From: Sphingomonadaceae bacterium
Lineage (GTDB): Bacteria; Pseudomonadota; Alphaproteobacteria; Sphingomonadales; Sphingomonadaceae
Length of the DNA stretch: 11,124 nucleotides
Reading direction: 5' to 3'
NCBI GenBank assembly: GCA_020446665.1
Contig: JAGREF010000070.1
Span: 1-11,124, forward strand
Shown: positions 1 through 6,705 of the stretch, piece after piece
How the letters are laid out: every line of letters begins with the position of its first letter
How positions within the stretch are numbered: position 1 is the stretch's first letter
The notes under the pieces: model-generated
What the model was told of the DNA's origin: nothing
Seen by the model: the letters and a program-made list of their open reading frames with translations, nothing else
The model's database searches: none
Translations under genes and position numbers: made by a program

Positions 1-175
1 GGCTGTTGGTGAGAATCTGCGCGATAGCATCCTTTGCTGCGGGGCCCTGCTCAGCTTCATAGGCCTCGCCCAGCGCCTTGATGTAATCCATCGGGTGATA
101 ATAGGAGATATATTGCAGCGCGTCGGCCACGCTCTCAATCAGATCTTCCTCGCGAATCGTCACCATGTCGCTCAT
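1..175 (-). CDS. Class I fumarate hydratase (N-terminal part, runs off left edge)
   Basis: Reading the minus strand from 175 gives MSDMVTIREEDLIESVADAL, followed by a segment containing ISYYHPMDYI, ALGEAYE and AAKDAIAQILTNS. I recognise this as the conserved N-terminus of the iron-sulfur (class I, FumA/FumB-like) fumarase, which interconverts fumarate and malate in the cytosol. Only about 58 residues are present. The [4Fe-4S] ligands and catalytic region lie outside the window, so activity cannot be judged. An in-frame ATG also occurs at 184, but AGGAAGGAG (186-194) sits only 1 base from it and about 10 bases from the ATG at 175, so I prefer 175. The gene is divergent from the PIMT-tolC cluster and shares its control region. 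Confidence 0.85.
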   Translation of the reverse strand, partial: MSDMVTIREEDLIESVADALQYISYYHPMDYIKALGEAYEAEQGPAAKDAIAQILTNS

Positions 176-209
176 CGAAGCCATGCTCCTTCCTGTCGAT
201 TGCCTGTGC

Positions 210-239
210 CCCATAGGCGCGGCATATACCAGACGTCAA
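210..239 (-). promoter_or_regulatory. Candidate sigma-70 promoter of the fumarase gene
   Basis: On the minus strand a TTGACG -35 element (plus positions 234-239) is followed after 18 bases by TATGGG (210-215). The predicted start is about 28 bases upstream of the fumarase ATG at 175, leaving room for the AGGAAGGAG ribosome binding site. The -35 is good, but the -10 matches TATAAT at only three positions. This is inferred from sequence alone. Confidence 0.4.
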
Positions 240-242
240 AGC

Positions 243-278
243 GCTTGGCGTCGGGCGTTCTAACGCTTAAAGCCAAGC
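243..278. promoter_or_regulatory. 36-bp nested dyad between the two divergent -35 elements
   Basis: GCTTGGC (243-249) and GCCAAGC (272-278) are perfect inverted repeats. Nested inside them are GCGTT (255-259) and AACGC (262-266), also perfect. Both pairs share the same centre (260.5), and 5-base spacers separate outer from inner arms on each side. The element fills the space between the fumarase -35 (234-239) and the PIMT-tolC -35 (282-287). That is where a regulator controlling both promoters would bind. Which factor binds is unknown; a DNA cruciform without a regulatory role is the alternative. Confidence 0.45.
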
Positions 279-281
279 CCG

Positions 282-309
282 TTGACGAACTGTATTACCA
301 TCTTAATAC
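282..309 (+). promoter_or_regulatory. Candidate sigma-70 promoter of the PIMT-tolC cluster
   Basis: TTGACG (282-287) is followed after 16 bases by TAATAC (304-309). The predicted start near 316 gives a leader of about 10 bases before the ATG at 326. The -10 is weak (three matches), and it is embedded in the right arm of the 290-311 inverted repeat, which suggests repression at this site. This is inferred from sequence only. Confidence 0.4.
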
Positions 310-311
310 AG
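290..311. promoter_or_regulatory. Perfect 8-6-8 inverted repeat, probable operator
   Basis: CTGTATTA (290-297) and TAATACAG (304-311) are exact reverse complements separated by CCATCT. The arms are AT-rich in GC-rich surroundings. The element begins 3 bases after the TTGACG -35 and covers the presumed -10 of the PIMT-tolC promoter. A dimeric repressor (for example TetR- or MarR-like, common near tolC genes) is the simplest reading. No regulator gene is in the window, so the ligand is unknown. Confidence 0.5.
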
Positions 312-325
312 CCTGCCGGGAAAAG

Positions 326-928
326 ATGATGACGATGACAGCAACCCGCCCCGCCCCTGACTTTGCCGCCGCGCGCCGCGCCATGCTGGATAGCCAGCTG
401 CGCACAAGCGGTGTGAACGAGCCTTTCGTGCTGGCCCGCATGGGTGAAGTGGCGCGCGAAGACTTCGTGCCGGAAACAATGCGCAGCGCCGCCTATATGG
501 ATCGCGCAATCGCGCTGGGTGATGGCCGCCATCTGGCCGCGCCGCTGGTGCAGGGCAGGATGCTGGCCGAAGCAAAGCCGGTCGCAACAGATACTGCGCT
601 CGTCGTGGATGGCGGCAGTGGCTATCTGGCCGAACTGCTCCGTCCGCTGGTCGGATCACTGACCGTGCAAAACGCGGAAGAAGCGATCAAGGGTCGCAAG
701 GGCGGCTTCTCGCTGATCGTGGTTGATGGCGCGGCAGAAGAAATCCCGACCTCTCTGGCCAGGCGCATGGCCGATGACGGTCGGATCGTGACCGGCCTTG
801 CCGAACGCGGCGTGACCCGTCTGGCGGTCGGTCGCAAGATTGGCGGGGAGCTCTCGCTCTTGCCAGTGGCTGACATCGGCATGCCGGTACTGGCTGAATT
901 TGCCGCGCCAAAAGGCTGGAGCTTCTGA
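326..928 (+). CDS. PIMT-family (protein-L-isoaspartate O-methyltransferase-like) protein, probably inactive
   Basis: About 200 residues. The N-terminal half matches the PIMT family: ARRAMLDSQLR (16-26), REDFVPE (44-50), the AYMDRAIALGDG segment (56-67) and a degenerate SAM motif I, VVDGGSGY (93-100). Active PIMTs repair isoaspartyl residues using SAM. Here the first glycine of motif I is aspartate, the acidic residue expected after strand 2 is glutamine (LTVQ, 112-115), and the substrate-site serine/threonine block before the conserved proline is GRHLAAP (67-73). Only about 28 residues separate GSGY from FSLIVVDGAA (128-137), where the family usually has around 55. I infer a pseudoenzyme, or one with another function. 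ATGs occur at 326, 329 and 335. The GGGA near 318 suits 326 or 329; the longer open frame from 95 runs through the promoter region and is not coding. The stop is 2 bases before tolC. Confidence 0.75.
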   Translation: MMTMTATRPAPDFAAARRAMLDSQLRTSGVNEPFVLARMGEVAREDFVPETMRSAAYMDRAIALGDGRHLAAPLVQGRMLAEAKPVATDTALVVDGGSGYLAELLRPLVGSLTVQNAEEAIKGRKGGFSLIVVDGAAEEIPTSLARRMADDGRIVTGLAERGVTRLAVGRKIGGELSLLPVADIGMPVLAEFAAPKGWSF

Positions 929-930
929 AT

Positions 931-2412
931 ATGACACGCCGCGCAACAGCATTCGGTTTGCTGATCGGCTCTGCCCTGGTTGCGAGTCCGGTCCATGCCG
1001 ACACATTGCGCGAAGCACTCGCGGAAGCCTATCGCACCAATCCGACCCTGCAGGGCGCGCGCGCCCAGCAGCGCGCAACGGATGAAACCGTGCCGATCGA
1101 AAAGGCCGCGGGGCGGCCCAATGTCAGCACTTCCGGCCAGTATATCGAATTCCTCAAGCAAAGCTCCAGCAGCTTCACCGCGCCACAGCGTCTGGCTGCG
1201 GCAGGCATTGATCTGGGTGTGCCGATCTATTCAGGCGGGGCAGTGCGCAATGGCGTGCGGGCAGCAGAAACGCGGGTCAAGGCGGGGCAGGCCGATCTGC
1301 GCGGAACCGAATCGGCGGTCTTCAGCCAGGTTGTCGCCGCCTATATGGATGTGATCCGCGCCGAAGCCATTGTCGGCCTGTCCGCCAATCAGGTGGGTGT
1401 GCTGGAAGTCAATCTGCAGGCCACCAGCGACCGGTTCGAAATCGGCGATCTGACCCGCACCGACGTGGCACAGTCCGAAGCGCGGCTGGCCATCGCACGT
1501 AGCGATCTGCGCTCTGCGCAGGCCAATCTGATCAGCGCGCGCGAGAATTATATTGCACTGGTGGGCAAAGCGCCGGACGATCTTCAGCCGCCCCCGCCGC
1601 TTCCCGGCCTGCCGGACCGGGTTGACGAAGCGGTCGCCATCGCGCTGGAATATAATCCCGATCTGATCGCCGCACGGGAGCGCTCCAAAGCATCGGAATA
1701 TGACATCAATGTCGCCGGTGCCGGGCGCGCACCTCGGGTGTCTGTTTTCGCCAATGGTGATTACACCAATTATCTCGGGACGCTGGGCGGCAATATCGGG
1801 GTTGGCGTAGCGCAGGAAACCACGGCCGCGCAGGCCGGTGTCTCGCTGTCCATCCCGCTCTTTCAGGGTGGACGACCCGCTGCCCTGCAGCGTCAGGCAC
1901 AGGCCCGCGCCGCGGCTACGCTGGAGCAGGAAATAGCCGTAGAGCGCGGCGTGATCGCGCAGGTGCGCGCCGCATGGTCCAGCTGGAAAGCGGCCAATGA
2001 GATCGTCCAATCGAGCCAGCAGGCGGTTGCCGCCGCTGAACTCAGCCTCGAAGGGGTGCGGGCGGAAAACACCGTCGGCAATCGCACCATCCTCGATATC
2101 CTCAATGCGGAGCAGGAATTGCTCTCGGCGCAGGTCCAGCTCGTGACTGCCCGGCGCAACGCCTATGTCGCGGGTTTCTCGCTGCTGGCCGCGATGGGTC
2201 GGGCAGAGGCGCGGGACCTTGGTCTGGCCGAGGATGCCGGGGTTTTGTACGATCCGACGGTTAATTACGAACGGGTCCGGGGCAAGTTCTTCGACTGGGA
2301 TCGCGATCCCGATCCGGTCGCCCAGTCGACACGCACCGTTGACATTCCCGCTGCTGACGCGACAATCGCCGACCAGCAAGGGGGTGATTCACCCTCGGCA
2401 AGCAATCGCTGA
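931..2412 (+). CDS. tolC: TolC-family outer membrane channel protein
   Basis: 493 residues, the usual length for TolC-type type I secretion/efflux outer membrane proteins. A signal peptide spans residues 1-23 (MTRRATAFGLL..., cleavage after SPVHA), so the mature protein starts DTLREALAEAYRTNP, a typical start of the first outer-membrane efflux domain. Two such repeats follow (about 24-215 and 230-420), with alanine- and glutamine-rich helical hairpins. Family landmarks include GVPIYSGG, SIPLFQGGRPAA and RTILDILNAEQELLSAQVQLV. The trimer is expected to form a beta-barrel in the outer membrane and a periplasmic tunnel that docks with an inner-membrane transporter and adaptor. Neither partner is encoded here. 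The final 70 or so residues, after the second repeat, form an acidic, low-complexity tail. It lies 2 bases after the PIMT-like gene and 22 bases before the PopZ-like gene, so co-transcription is likely. Confidence 0.93.
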   Translation: MTRRATAFGLLIGSALVASPVHADTLREALAEAYRTNPTLQGARAQQRATDETVPIEKAAGRPNVSTSGQYIEFLKQSSSSFTAPQRLAAAGIDLGVPIYSGGAVRNGVRAAETRVKAGQADLRGTESAVFSQVVAAYMDVIRAEAIVGLSANQVGVLEVNLQATSDRFEIGDLTRTDVAQSEARLAIARSDLRSAQANLISARENYIALVGKAPDDLQPPPPLPGLPDRVDEAVAIALEYNPDLIAARERSKASEYDINVAGAGRAPRVSVFANGDYTNYLGTLGGNIGVGVAQETTAAQAGVSLSIPLFQGGRPAALQRQAQARAAATLEQEIAVERGVIAQVRAAWSSWKAANEIVQSSQQAVAAAELSLEGVRAENTVGNRTILDILNAEQELLSAQVQLVTARRNAYVAGFSLLAAMGRAEARDLGLAEDAGVLYDPTVNYERVRGKFFDWDRDPDPVAQSTRTVDIPAADATIADQQGGDSPSASNR

Positions 2413-2434
2413 AGATCAGGGGCAGGCGAGCAAG

Positions 2435-2893
2435 ATGGCACAGCAGGGCGAAGCATCGGTTGAAGAGATTCTTGAATCGATCAAGAAAGTCATCGCACGC
2501 GATAACCGCGCCGGCGCTGCGGTAGAACGCCGCCGGCGAGAGAATGACGGTGTGCGCGATGCCCGACCCGCTGATTTTAGCACGGCGGCTGATGACATTC
2601 TGGATCTGGGCGATGCGGATCTGGTCCCGGAAGAAGATGCCGTGGCAGATCGCGAAGGCCTGACCAGCGAAGCGGTGCGCGCGTCCATGCGGGACAATCT
2701 GGCCGCGCTGGCGATGTTGTCTGAGCCGGGCGCACAGCCTCAGATCGTGCGTTCTGGCGAAACCTCGCTGGAAGGTATGGTGCGCGACATGCTGCGCCCG
2801 ATGCTGGCTGAATGGCTGGACCGGAACCTGCCCGGAATGGTCGAGAAAATGGTGCGCGACGAAATTTCCCGGATTGCCGGCAAGCGCGGCTGA
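2435..2893 (+). CDS. PopZ-like / DUF2497 cell-pole organising protein
   Basis: 152 residues. The N-terminal helix ASVEEILESIKKVIARDN (7-24) matches the client-binding helix of PopZ. An acidic linker, poor in order-promoting residues, covers about 40-105. The C-terminal block (108-152, containing LEGMVRDMLRPMLAEWLDRN and VEKMVRDEISRI) matches the DUF2497 oligomerisation region. In Caulobacter, PopZ self-assembles into a polar microdomain that anchors the ParB-parS origin complex and recruits signalling proteins; this homologue is slightly shorter with a less proline-rich linker. ATG 2435 is chosen because AGGCGAG lies just upstream and the PopZ homology begins there; the open frame upstream overlaps tolC and is not homologous. 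The domain identification is firm; a polar role in this organism is inferred. Confidence 0.87.
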   Translation: MAQQGEASVEEILESIKKVIARDNRAGAAVERRRRENDGVRDARPADFSTAADDILDLGDADLVPEEDAVADREGLTSEAVRASMRDNLAALAMLSEPGAQPQIVRSGETSLEGMVRDMLRPMLAEWLDRNLPGMVEKMVRDEISRIAGKRG

Positions 2894-2918
2894 ATACGCC
2901 TGATGGCTTGATCGTTTC

Positions 2919-2943
2919 GCGGGAAAGTATAGTTCTTTCCCGC
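2919..2943. promoter_or_regulatory. Perfect 9-bp hairpin/operator ending one base before the S9 peptidase start codon
   Basis: GCGGGAAAG (2919-2927) and CTTTCCCGC (2935-2943) are exact reverse complements with the 7-base loop TATAGTT. The right arm ends immediately before the ATG at 2944, and no Shine-Dalgarno lies in the usual window. TATAGT (2928-2933) resembles a -10 box that would start transcription near 2940, with a poor, closely spaced -35 (TTGATC, 2908-2913). Possible roles are a translational hairpin on read-through mRNA, or an operator over a promoter giving a nearly leaderless mRNA. Confidence 0.5.
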
Positions 2944-5097
2944 ATGAAACATATTTCCGGGTTCGCATCCCTCTTCGCCATGCTGGCTGCTGCCAGCCCC
3001 GCCCTCGCTGCCAGCGAGACCGCGGATCGTCCGCCCATGAGCGCGCAGGATCTGGTCACGATGCCGCGCCTTGGCGGGGCAACGGTTACGCCCGATGGGC
3101 GATACGCCGTTTATCCCGTCACCATGACGGATCCGGAAAGCTACAAACGCACCACGCAGCTTTACCTGCGCGATTTGCAGGATGAGGATGGCACGCCAAT
3201 ATTGCTGGATCTGGGTGGCAGCGCTTCGAGCGCAGCCTTCGGTGCGGATGGCTGGCTCTATTTCCTGTCAGACCGCAAGCCGGAAGGGGCGGAGGAAGGC
3301 GCCGAAGGCACCACGCAGCTTTGGCGCGTCGCGCTTGAGGGGAGCGGGAATGTTACCGGCCCGATGCAGGTCACCAGCCTGCCCGCCGCGGTGGAGGGTT
3401 TCCAGCTTTCCCCTGATGCGAAGCGCCTGATCATTTTCGGGCAGACTGCGCGTAGCTGCAAAAACTATGGCTGCGATGACGGGCCGACCCATTTGCCGGG
3501 CCCCGGCACGGGCAGGCTTTATCAGTCGGATGTGGGCTTTATCCGTCATTGGGACAGCTGGGAAACACCCGGCGTCTATAGCCGGGCCTTTGCCTATGAT
3601 CTGGTTGCGGGCAAGGCGAGCGGCGACGGGATTGCGCTGGATGGCCCCGCCGAGGCCGGAGTGTTGACCGGCGATACCCCTACCCAGCCCTTTGGCGGCG
3701 GGGAAGATATAGCCTGGGCGGCCAATGGCTCTGGCGTCTTCTTTACCGCAAGGCAGGCCGATGCAGGCGAGCCGCGTTCCACCGATCTCGATATTTGGTG
3801 GAGCGATCTCAGCGGCTCTGCCCCCACCAATCTGACCGAAGCGAATAAGGCAACGGATGCGCTTCCGGCCCCGTCACCCGATGGCAAATGGCTTGCTTTC
3901 GTGGCGATGGAACGGCCCACCTACGAAGCCGACCGGCAGGTCATCCAGTTGCGCGATCTGGAAACCGGCGAGCAGCGCGCGCTGACCGCTGATTTTGACC
4001 GCAGCTTCGGTTCGCTCACATGGACGCCGGATTCGCGCTGGATCATCGCCACGGCACAGGATGTGCTCGATACGCCTGCATTCCGCATTGATCCGCGCAA
4101 TGGCGCGGTTGAGCGGCTGGACCTTATGGCGGGGAATGAAGCGCATATTGGCAATGTCGTGGCTCTGCCGGGCAAGCAATTGCTGTTCACCCGCGATTCG
4201 ATTGGCGGCCCGCCCGAACTGTATCTGTCACGCAACTGGCAGCAGGCACGCCCGCTGACTGAAGCGGGCGCCGCTGTACTGGGCCAGCGCGCATCGGTCG
4301 TTACCAGGCGTTTCAGCTTTACAGGTGCGGATGGCGATACAGTCTGGGGGCAGATCACCCGGCTGGAGGACCAGAAAGGCCCGATCCCGACCATTCTCTA
4401 TGTCCATGGCGGGCCGCAGGGCAGCTTCAACGATAGCTGGTCCAGCCGCTGGAACCCGCGCGTGGTGGCGAGCCAGGGCTATGCCGTCGTCTCCGTCGAT
4501 TTCCATGGCAGCACCGGCTATGGGCAGGCCTTCACCGATGCCATCACCAGGGATTGGGGCGGCAAGCCGCTGGAAGATTTGCAGCTTGGGCTGGACGCTG
4601 CGCTCAAGCTTGACAGCCAGATCGATGGAACGCGCGCCTGCGCGATGGGCGCTTCCTATGGCGGCTATATGATGAACTGGATTGCCGGGAAATGGCCGGA
4701 TCGGTTCAATTGCCTCGTCCAGCATGATGGCGTGTTCGACCAGCGCGCCATGTATTACGAAACTGAGGAGCTGTGGTTCATCGAATGGGAGCATGGCGGG
4801 AAAGCCTATTTCGAAGCGCCGGAAGAATTCGAGAAATGGAACCCGGTCAATTTCGTCGATAATTGGCAGACGCCCATGCTGGTGATAACCGGAGAGAAGG
4901 ATTTCCGCATCCCCTACACACAGGGTATCGCCAGCTTCACCGCGCTTCAGCGCAAGGGGATTCCAGGGCAGCTACTGGTGTTCCCGGATGAGAATCACTG
5001 GGTGCTGAAGCCGAAAAACTCGCTGCAATGGCACCAGACCGTATTTGACTGGCTGGATCGCTGGCTGCGCAGGGATGGGAAAGCTGCCGCTGAATGA
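2944..5097 (+). CDS. Exported S9-family (prolyl oligopeptidase/DPP-like) serine peptidase
   Basis: 717 residues. A signal peptide ([22 protein letters not shown]) sends it to the periplasm. Residues about 35-440 form the beta-propeller-type N-terminal domain, with repeated [30 protein letters not shown] and [11 protein letters not shown] elements. The C-terminal alpha/beta hydrolase domain has [10 protein letters not shown], the nucleophile elbow GASYGGYMM (Ser571), the acid in GEKDFRIP (Asp653) and the histidine in DENHWV (His685). The triad is complete, so it should be active, probably releasing dipeptides or acyl-amino acids from short peptides; the exact specificity is not readable. ATG 2944 is chosen because the signal peptide starts there; upstream in-frame codons run into the popZ region. 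Its stop overlaps the start of the next gene (ATGA). Confidence 0.93.
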   Translation: MKHISGFASLFAMLAAASPALAASETADRPPMSAQDLVTMPRLGGATVTPDGRYAVYPVTMTDPESYKRTTQLYLRDLQDEDGTPILLDLGGSASSAAFGADGWLYFLSDRKPEGAEEGAEGTTQLWRVALEGSGNVTGPMQVTSLPAAVEGFQLSPDAKRLIIFGQTARSCKNYGCDDGPTHLPGPGTGRLYQSDVGFIRHWDSWETPGVYSRAFAYDLVAGKASGDGIALDGPAEAGVLTGDTPTQPFGGGEDIAWAANGSGVFFTARQADAGEPRSTDLDIWWSDLSGSAPTNLTEANKATDALPAPSPDGKWLAFVAMERPTYEADRQVIQLRDLETGEQRALTADFDRSFGSLTWTPDSRWIIATAQDVLDTPAFRIDPRNGAVERLDLMAGNEAHIGNVVALPGKQLLFTRDSIGGPPELYLSRNWQQARPLTEAGAAVLGQRASVVTRRFSFTGADGDTVWGQITRLEDQKGPIPTILYVHGGPQGSFNDSWSSRWNPRVVASQGYAVVSVDFHGSTGYGQAFTDAITRDWGGKPLEDLQLGLDAALKLDSQIDGTRACAMGASYGGYMMNWIAGKWPDRFNCLVQHDGVFDQRAMYYETEELWFIEWEHGGKAYFEAPEEFEKWNPVNFVDNWQTPMLVITGEKDFRIPYTQGIASFTALQRKGIPGQLLVFPDENHWVLKPKNSLQWHQTVFDWLDRWLRRDGKAAAE

Positions 5098-5462
5098 GCG
5101 AATTGAGTGAGCAGCAACGGGCCGGACTGGCGCTGGCCAAGATTGGCGGCGAGCGGATAGCGCGGCAGATTTTCCTCTGCGCTCTGCCTGAAAAGCAGAA
5201 ATGTTGCAGCCGGGATGCTGGTGAAGCCTCGTGGAGCTATCTCAAACAGCGCTTTCGCGAATTGCGACTGCCCAAGTCAGGCATTCAGCGCAGCAAGGCC
5301 GATTGCCTGCAAATCTGCGTGGCAGGACCAGTCGCGGTCGTCTGGCCCGATGGCGTCTGGTATCATTCCTGCACGCCCGAAGTGCTGGAGCGCATCATTC
5401 AGGAGCATCTGATTGGCGGTGTCCCGGTCGAGGAATTCCGCCTGCGCGAACCGCAGCCGTAA
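5094..5462 (+). CDS. Thioredoxin-fold [2Fe-2S] ferredoxin domain protein
   Basis: 122 residues. I recognise the (2Fe-2S) ferredoxin-like family with a thioredoxin fold, related to Shethna-type ferredoxins and the NuoE cluster domain. Likely ligands are Cys29 (IFLCALP), Cys38 of the KCC pair (Cys37 is an alternative), Cys71 and Cys75 (ADCLQIC). The 32-residue spacing between the second and third and the C-x3-C pair match the family. The segment [27 protein letters not shown] (80-106) is a strong family signature. It should be a cytosolic electron carrier; the partner is unknown. The start ATG overlaps the peptidase stop as ATGA, indicating translational coupling, although the two proteins would act in different compartments. 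It ends 12 bases before the convergent gene. Confidence 0.85.
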   Translation: MSELSEQQRAGLALAKIGGERIARQIFLCALPEKQKCCSRDAGEASWSYLKQRFRELRLPKSGIQRSKADCLQICVAGPVAVVWPDGVWYHSCTPEVLERIIQEHLIGGVPVEEFRLREPQP

Positions 5463-5474
5463 TCGCTGCACCGG

Positions 5475-5768
5475 CTATTTGTGGCGCTCTTCTTCCAGCC
5501 GGTCACTCACGGATTCGTCATGCCCGGTGCCGCTGGAAAGGAACATCAGCCCCATCAGGGCAGATGTCAGCAACATGGTGAAGCCAATGCCCAGCGCCGC
5601 TGCGATGAAGTAATGCACTGAAACAAAGCCATTTTGCTTATAGAGCACCGCCATGGCGAGCAGAACCACGCCAATCGTGGCAAGGAACATGAACCGCATC
5701 AGCCGCATGTAGCGCGCCCAGGCATGAGCGGCCTTTTCCGGATCTTCGAGGGGGGATTTGGGAATCAT
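5475..5768 (-). CDS. Small two-helix inner membrane protein, function unknown
   Basis: 97 residues, family not recognised with certainty. A charged N-terminus (MIPKSPLEDPEKAAHAWARY) precedes a first hydrophobic helix at about 25-43 (FMFLATIGVVLLAMAVLY). A short loop (KQNGFVSVH) leads to a second helix at about 53-78 (YFIAAALGIGFTMLLTSALMGLMFL). A hydrophilic, charged tail (HDESVSDRLEEERHK) ends the protein. Positive charges before helix 1 and the charged tail suggest both ends are cytoplasmic. AGGGA lies 7 bases before the ATG, supporting the start. It is a single gene, convergent with the ferredoxin gene and divergent from the CBS gene, so it is probably transcribed alone. The topology is typical of small Sphingomonadales hypotheticals. 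I assign no function. Confidence 0.75.
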   Translation of the reverse strand: MIPKSPLEDPEKAAHAWARYMRLMRFMFLATIGVVLLAMAVLYKQNGFVSVHYFIAAALGIGFTMLLTSALMGLMFLSSGTGHDESVSDRLEEERHK

Positions 5769-5883
5769 GCCGCATCCCTACGCGCTGGAACGGCGATGAC
5801 GCAATCTTGCTGAGGCCAGATGATTCGCTTTTCAGCGCGGTTCGTGGCAAACTATCGCTTCAACGTCAGGAAGGGAGAGAGCC

Positions 5884-6315
5884 ATGGAAATTGCCCAGAT
5901 CATTGCAGGTCGTGCCAGTTCAGAGGTTGTCACCTGCGACGTATCCGCCAGCGTGCGCGAGACAGTTGCGATGCTGGCCGAAAAGCGCATTGGCGCTGTT
6001 CCGGTGATGGAAGAGGGCAAGGTTGCCGGGATATTCTCCGAACGTGACGTGCTCTATCGGCTGGCGGCGGATGGGGCAGCCTGTCTGGACACGCAAGTGC
6101 GCGACGTAATGACTGCACCCGCCATTACCGTTGAGCCGTCTACACAGGTTATTGATGCGCTCGCTTTGATGACGCGCCGCCGCATCCGCCACTTGCCGGT
6201 GGTGGATGGAGCGCTGATGTGCGGTTTCATTTCGATTGGCGATCTTGTGAAGTCACGCATCGACGAAGTGGAACACGAAGCGGAAGTGATGCGCGAATAT
6301 ATCCAGACCGCCTGA
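5884..6315 (+). CDS. CBS domain-pair protein
   Basis: 143 residues made almost entirely of two CBS domains (about 1-65 and 75-132). Each has the expected pattern: V-x-x-A-V-x-x-M-x-x-x-x-I-G-A-V-P-V, then G-I-F-S-E-R-D, and in the second domain IRHLPVVDG followed by GFISIGD. The SERD and SIGD motifs are where CBS pairs usually contact adenine-nucleotide ribose. Stand-alone CBS pairs act as small cytosolic energy or redox sensors that bind AMP, ATP or SAM and regulate partners; the ligand here is unknown. A strong ribosome binding site (AGGAAGGGAGA) precedes the ATG. It is the first gene of a plus-strand group with erpA and xth, 44 bases before erpA. I found no convincing promoter in 5769-5883. 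Confidence 0.9.
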   Translation: MEIAQIIAGRASSEVVTCDVSASVRETVAMLAEKRIGAVPVMEEGKVAGIFSERDVLYRLAADGAACLDTQVRDVMTAPAITVEPSTQVIDALALMTRRRIRHLPVVDGALMCGFISIGDLVKSRIDEVEHEAEVMREYIQTA

Positions 6316-6324
6316 TTGCGCCAC

Positions 6325-6353
6325 TTGAGATTGGACTTGCCGCTTCCTAGATC
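6325..6353 (+). promoter_or_regulatory. Candidate promoter giving a leaderless erpA mRNA
   Basis: TTGAGA (6325-6330, five of six matches to TTGACA) is followed after 17 bases by TAGATC (6348-6353, a weak -10). A start 7 bases further would fall on the A of the erpA ATG at 6360. No Shine-Dalgarno precedes that ATG, which fits a leaderless transcript. The -10 is poor, so read-through from the CBS gene remains possible. Confidence 0.3.
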
Positions 6354-6359
6354 AGCACC

Positions 6360-6689
6360 ATGGCCGAAGTACTAACCTTGACGGAATCCGCAGCGAAACG
6401 GGTAGCCTGGATCGCCGAGAAGCAGGCAAAGGCCGCAATTCTGCGCCTGTCTGTCGAAGGCGGGGGCTGTTCCGGTTTCCAGTATAAATTCGATCTGGCG
6501 GAAAGCGTTGAGGCAGACGATCTGGTCAGTGAGACAGATGGCGTTCAGCTGGTGGTCGATCCGGTGAGCCTTGATCTGGTTTCCGGGGCCGTGGTGGATT
6601 TCGTGGAATCGCTGGGTGGCGCCGCGTTCCGGGTGGAAAACCCGCAGGCCGCATCTGGCTGTGGATGCGGATCGAGCTTCGGCATCTAG
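6360..6689 (+). CDS. erpA: A-type iron-sulfur carrier, ErpA/HesB-IscA family
   Basis: 109 residues, typical for the family. The three conserved cysteines are present: Cys37 in VEGGGCSGFQY, and Cys101 and Cys103 in ASGCGCGSSFGI at the C-terminus. A-type carriers accept [2Fe-2S] or [4Fe-4S] clusters from the main scaffold and hand them to apo-enzymes in the cytosol. The short, extension-free form and C-terminal SGCGCGSSF fit ErpA or a generic HesB/IscA protein; members cannot be told apart with certainty from one sequence, so the symbol is tentative. It lies 44 bases after the CBS gene and 16 bases before xth. The ATG lacks a Shine-Dalgarno, so translation may be leaderless. Fumarase at the window's left end and the ferredoxin are both possible Fe-S clients. 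Confidence 0.88.
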   Translation: MAEVLTLTESAAKRVAWIAEKQAKAAILRLSVEGGGCSGFQYKFDLAESVEADDLVSETDGVQLVVDPVSLDLVSGAVVDFVESLGGAAFRVENPQAASGCGCGSSFGI

Positions 6690-6705
6690 GGTGCGGACCT
6701 GCGCC

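Noticed and set aside
95..325. Extension of the PIMT-like gene upstream to an ATG at 95
   Set aside because: The extension would overlap the start of the divergent fumarase gene and cross both dyads and the promoter candidate. Its residues do not resemble the family, whose homology begins about 20 residues after 326.
1231..2379. Long open frame of 382 codons on the minus strand opposite tolC
   Set aside because: It lies antisense to a confidently identified tolC, its translation is rich in G, R and I with no recognisable domain, and such frames arise by chance opposite GC-rich genes.
5769..5883. Promoters for the divergent membrane-protein and CBS genes
   Set aside because: No pair of -35 and -10 hexamers with sensible spacing could be found on either strand; the short CGCT/AGCG repeat near 5826-5837 is too small to call.
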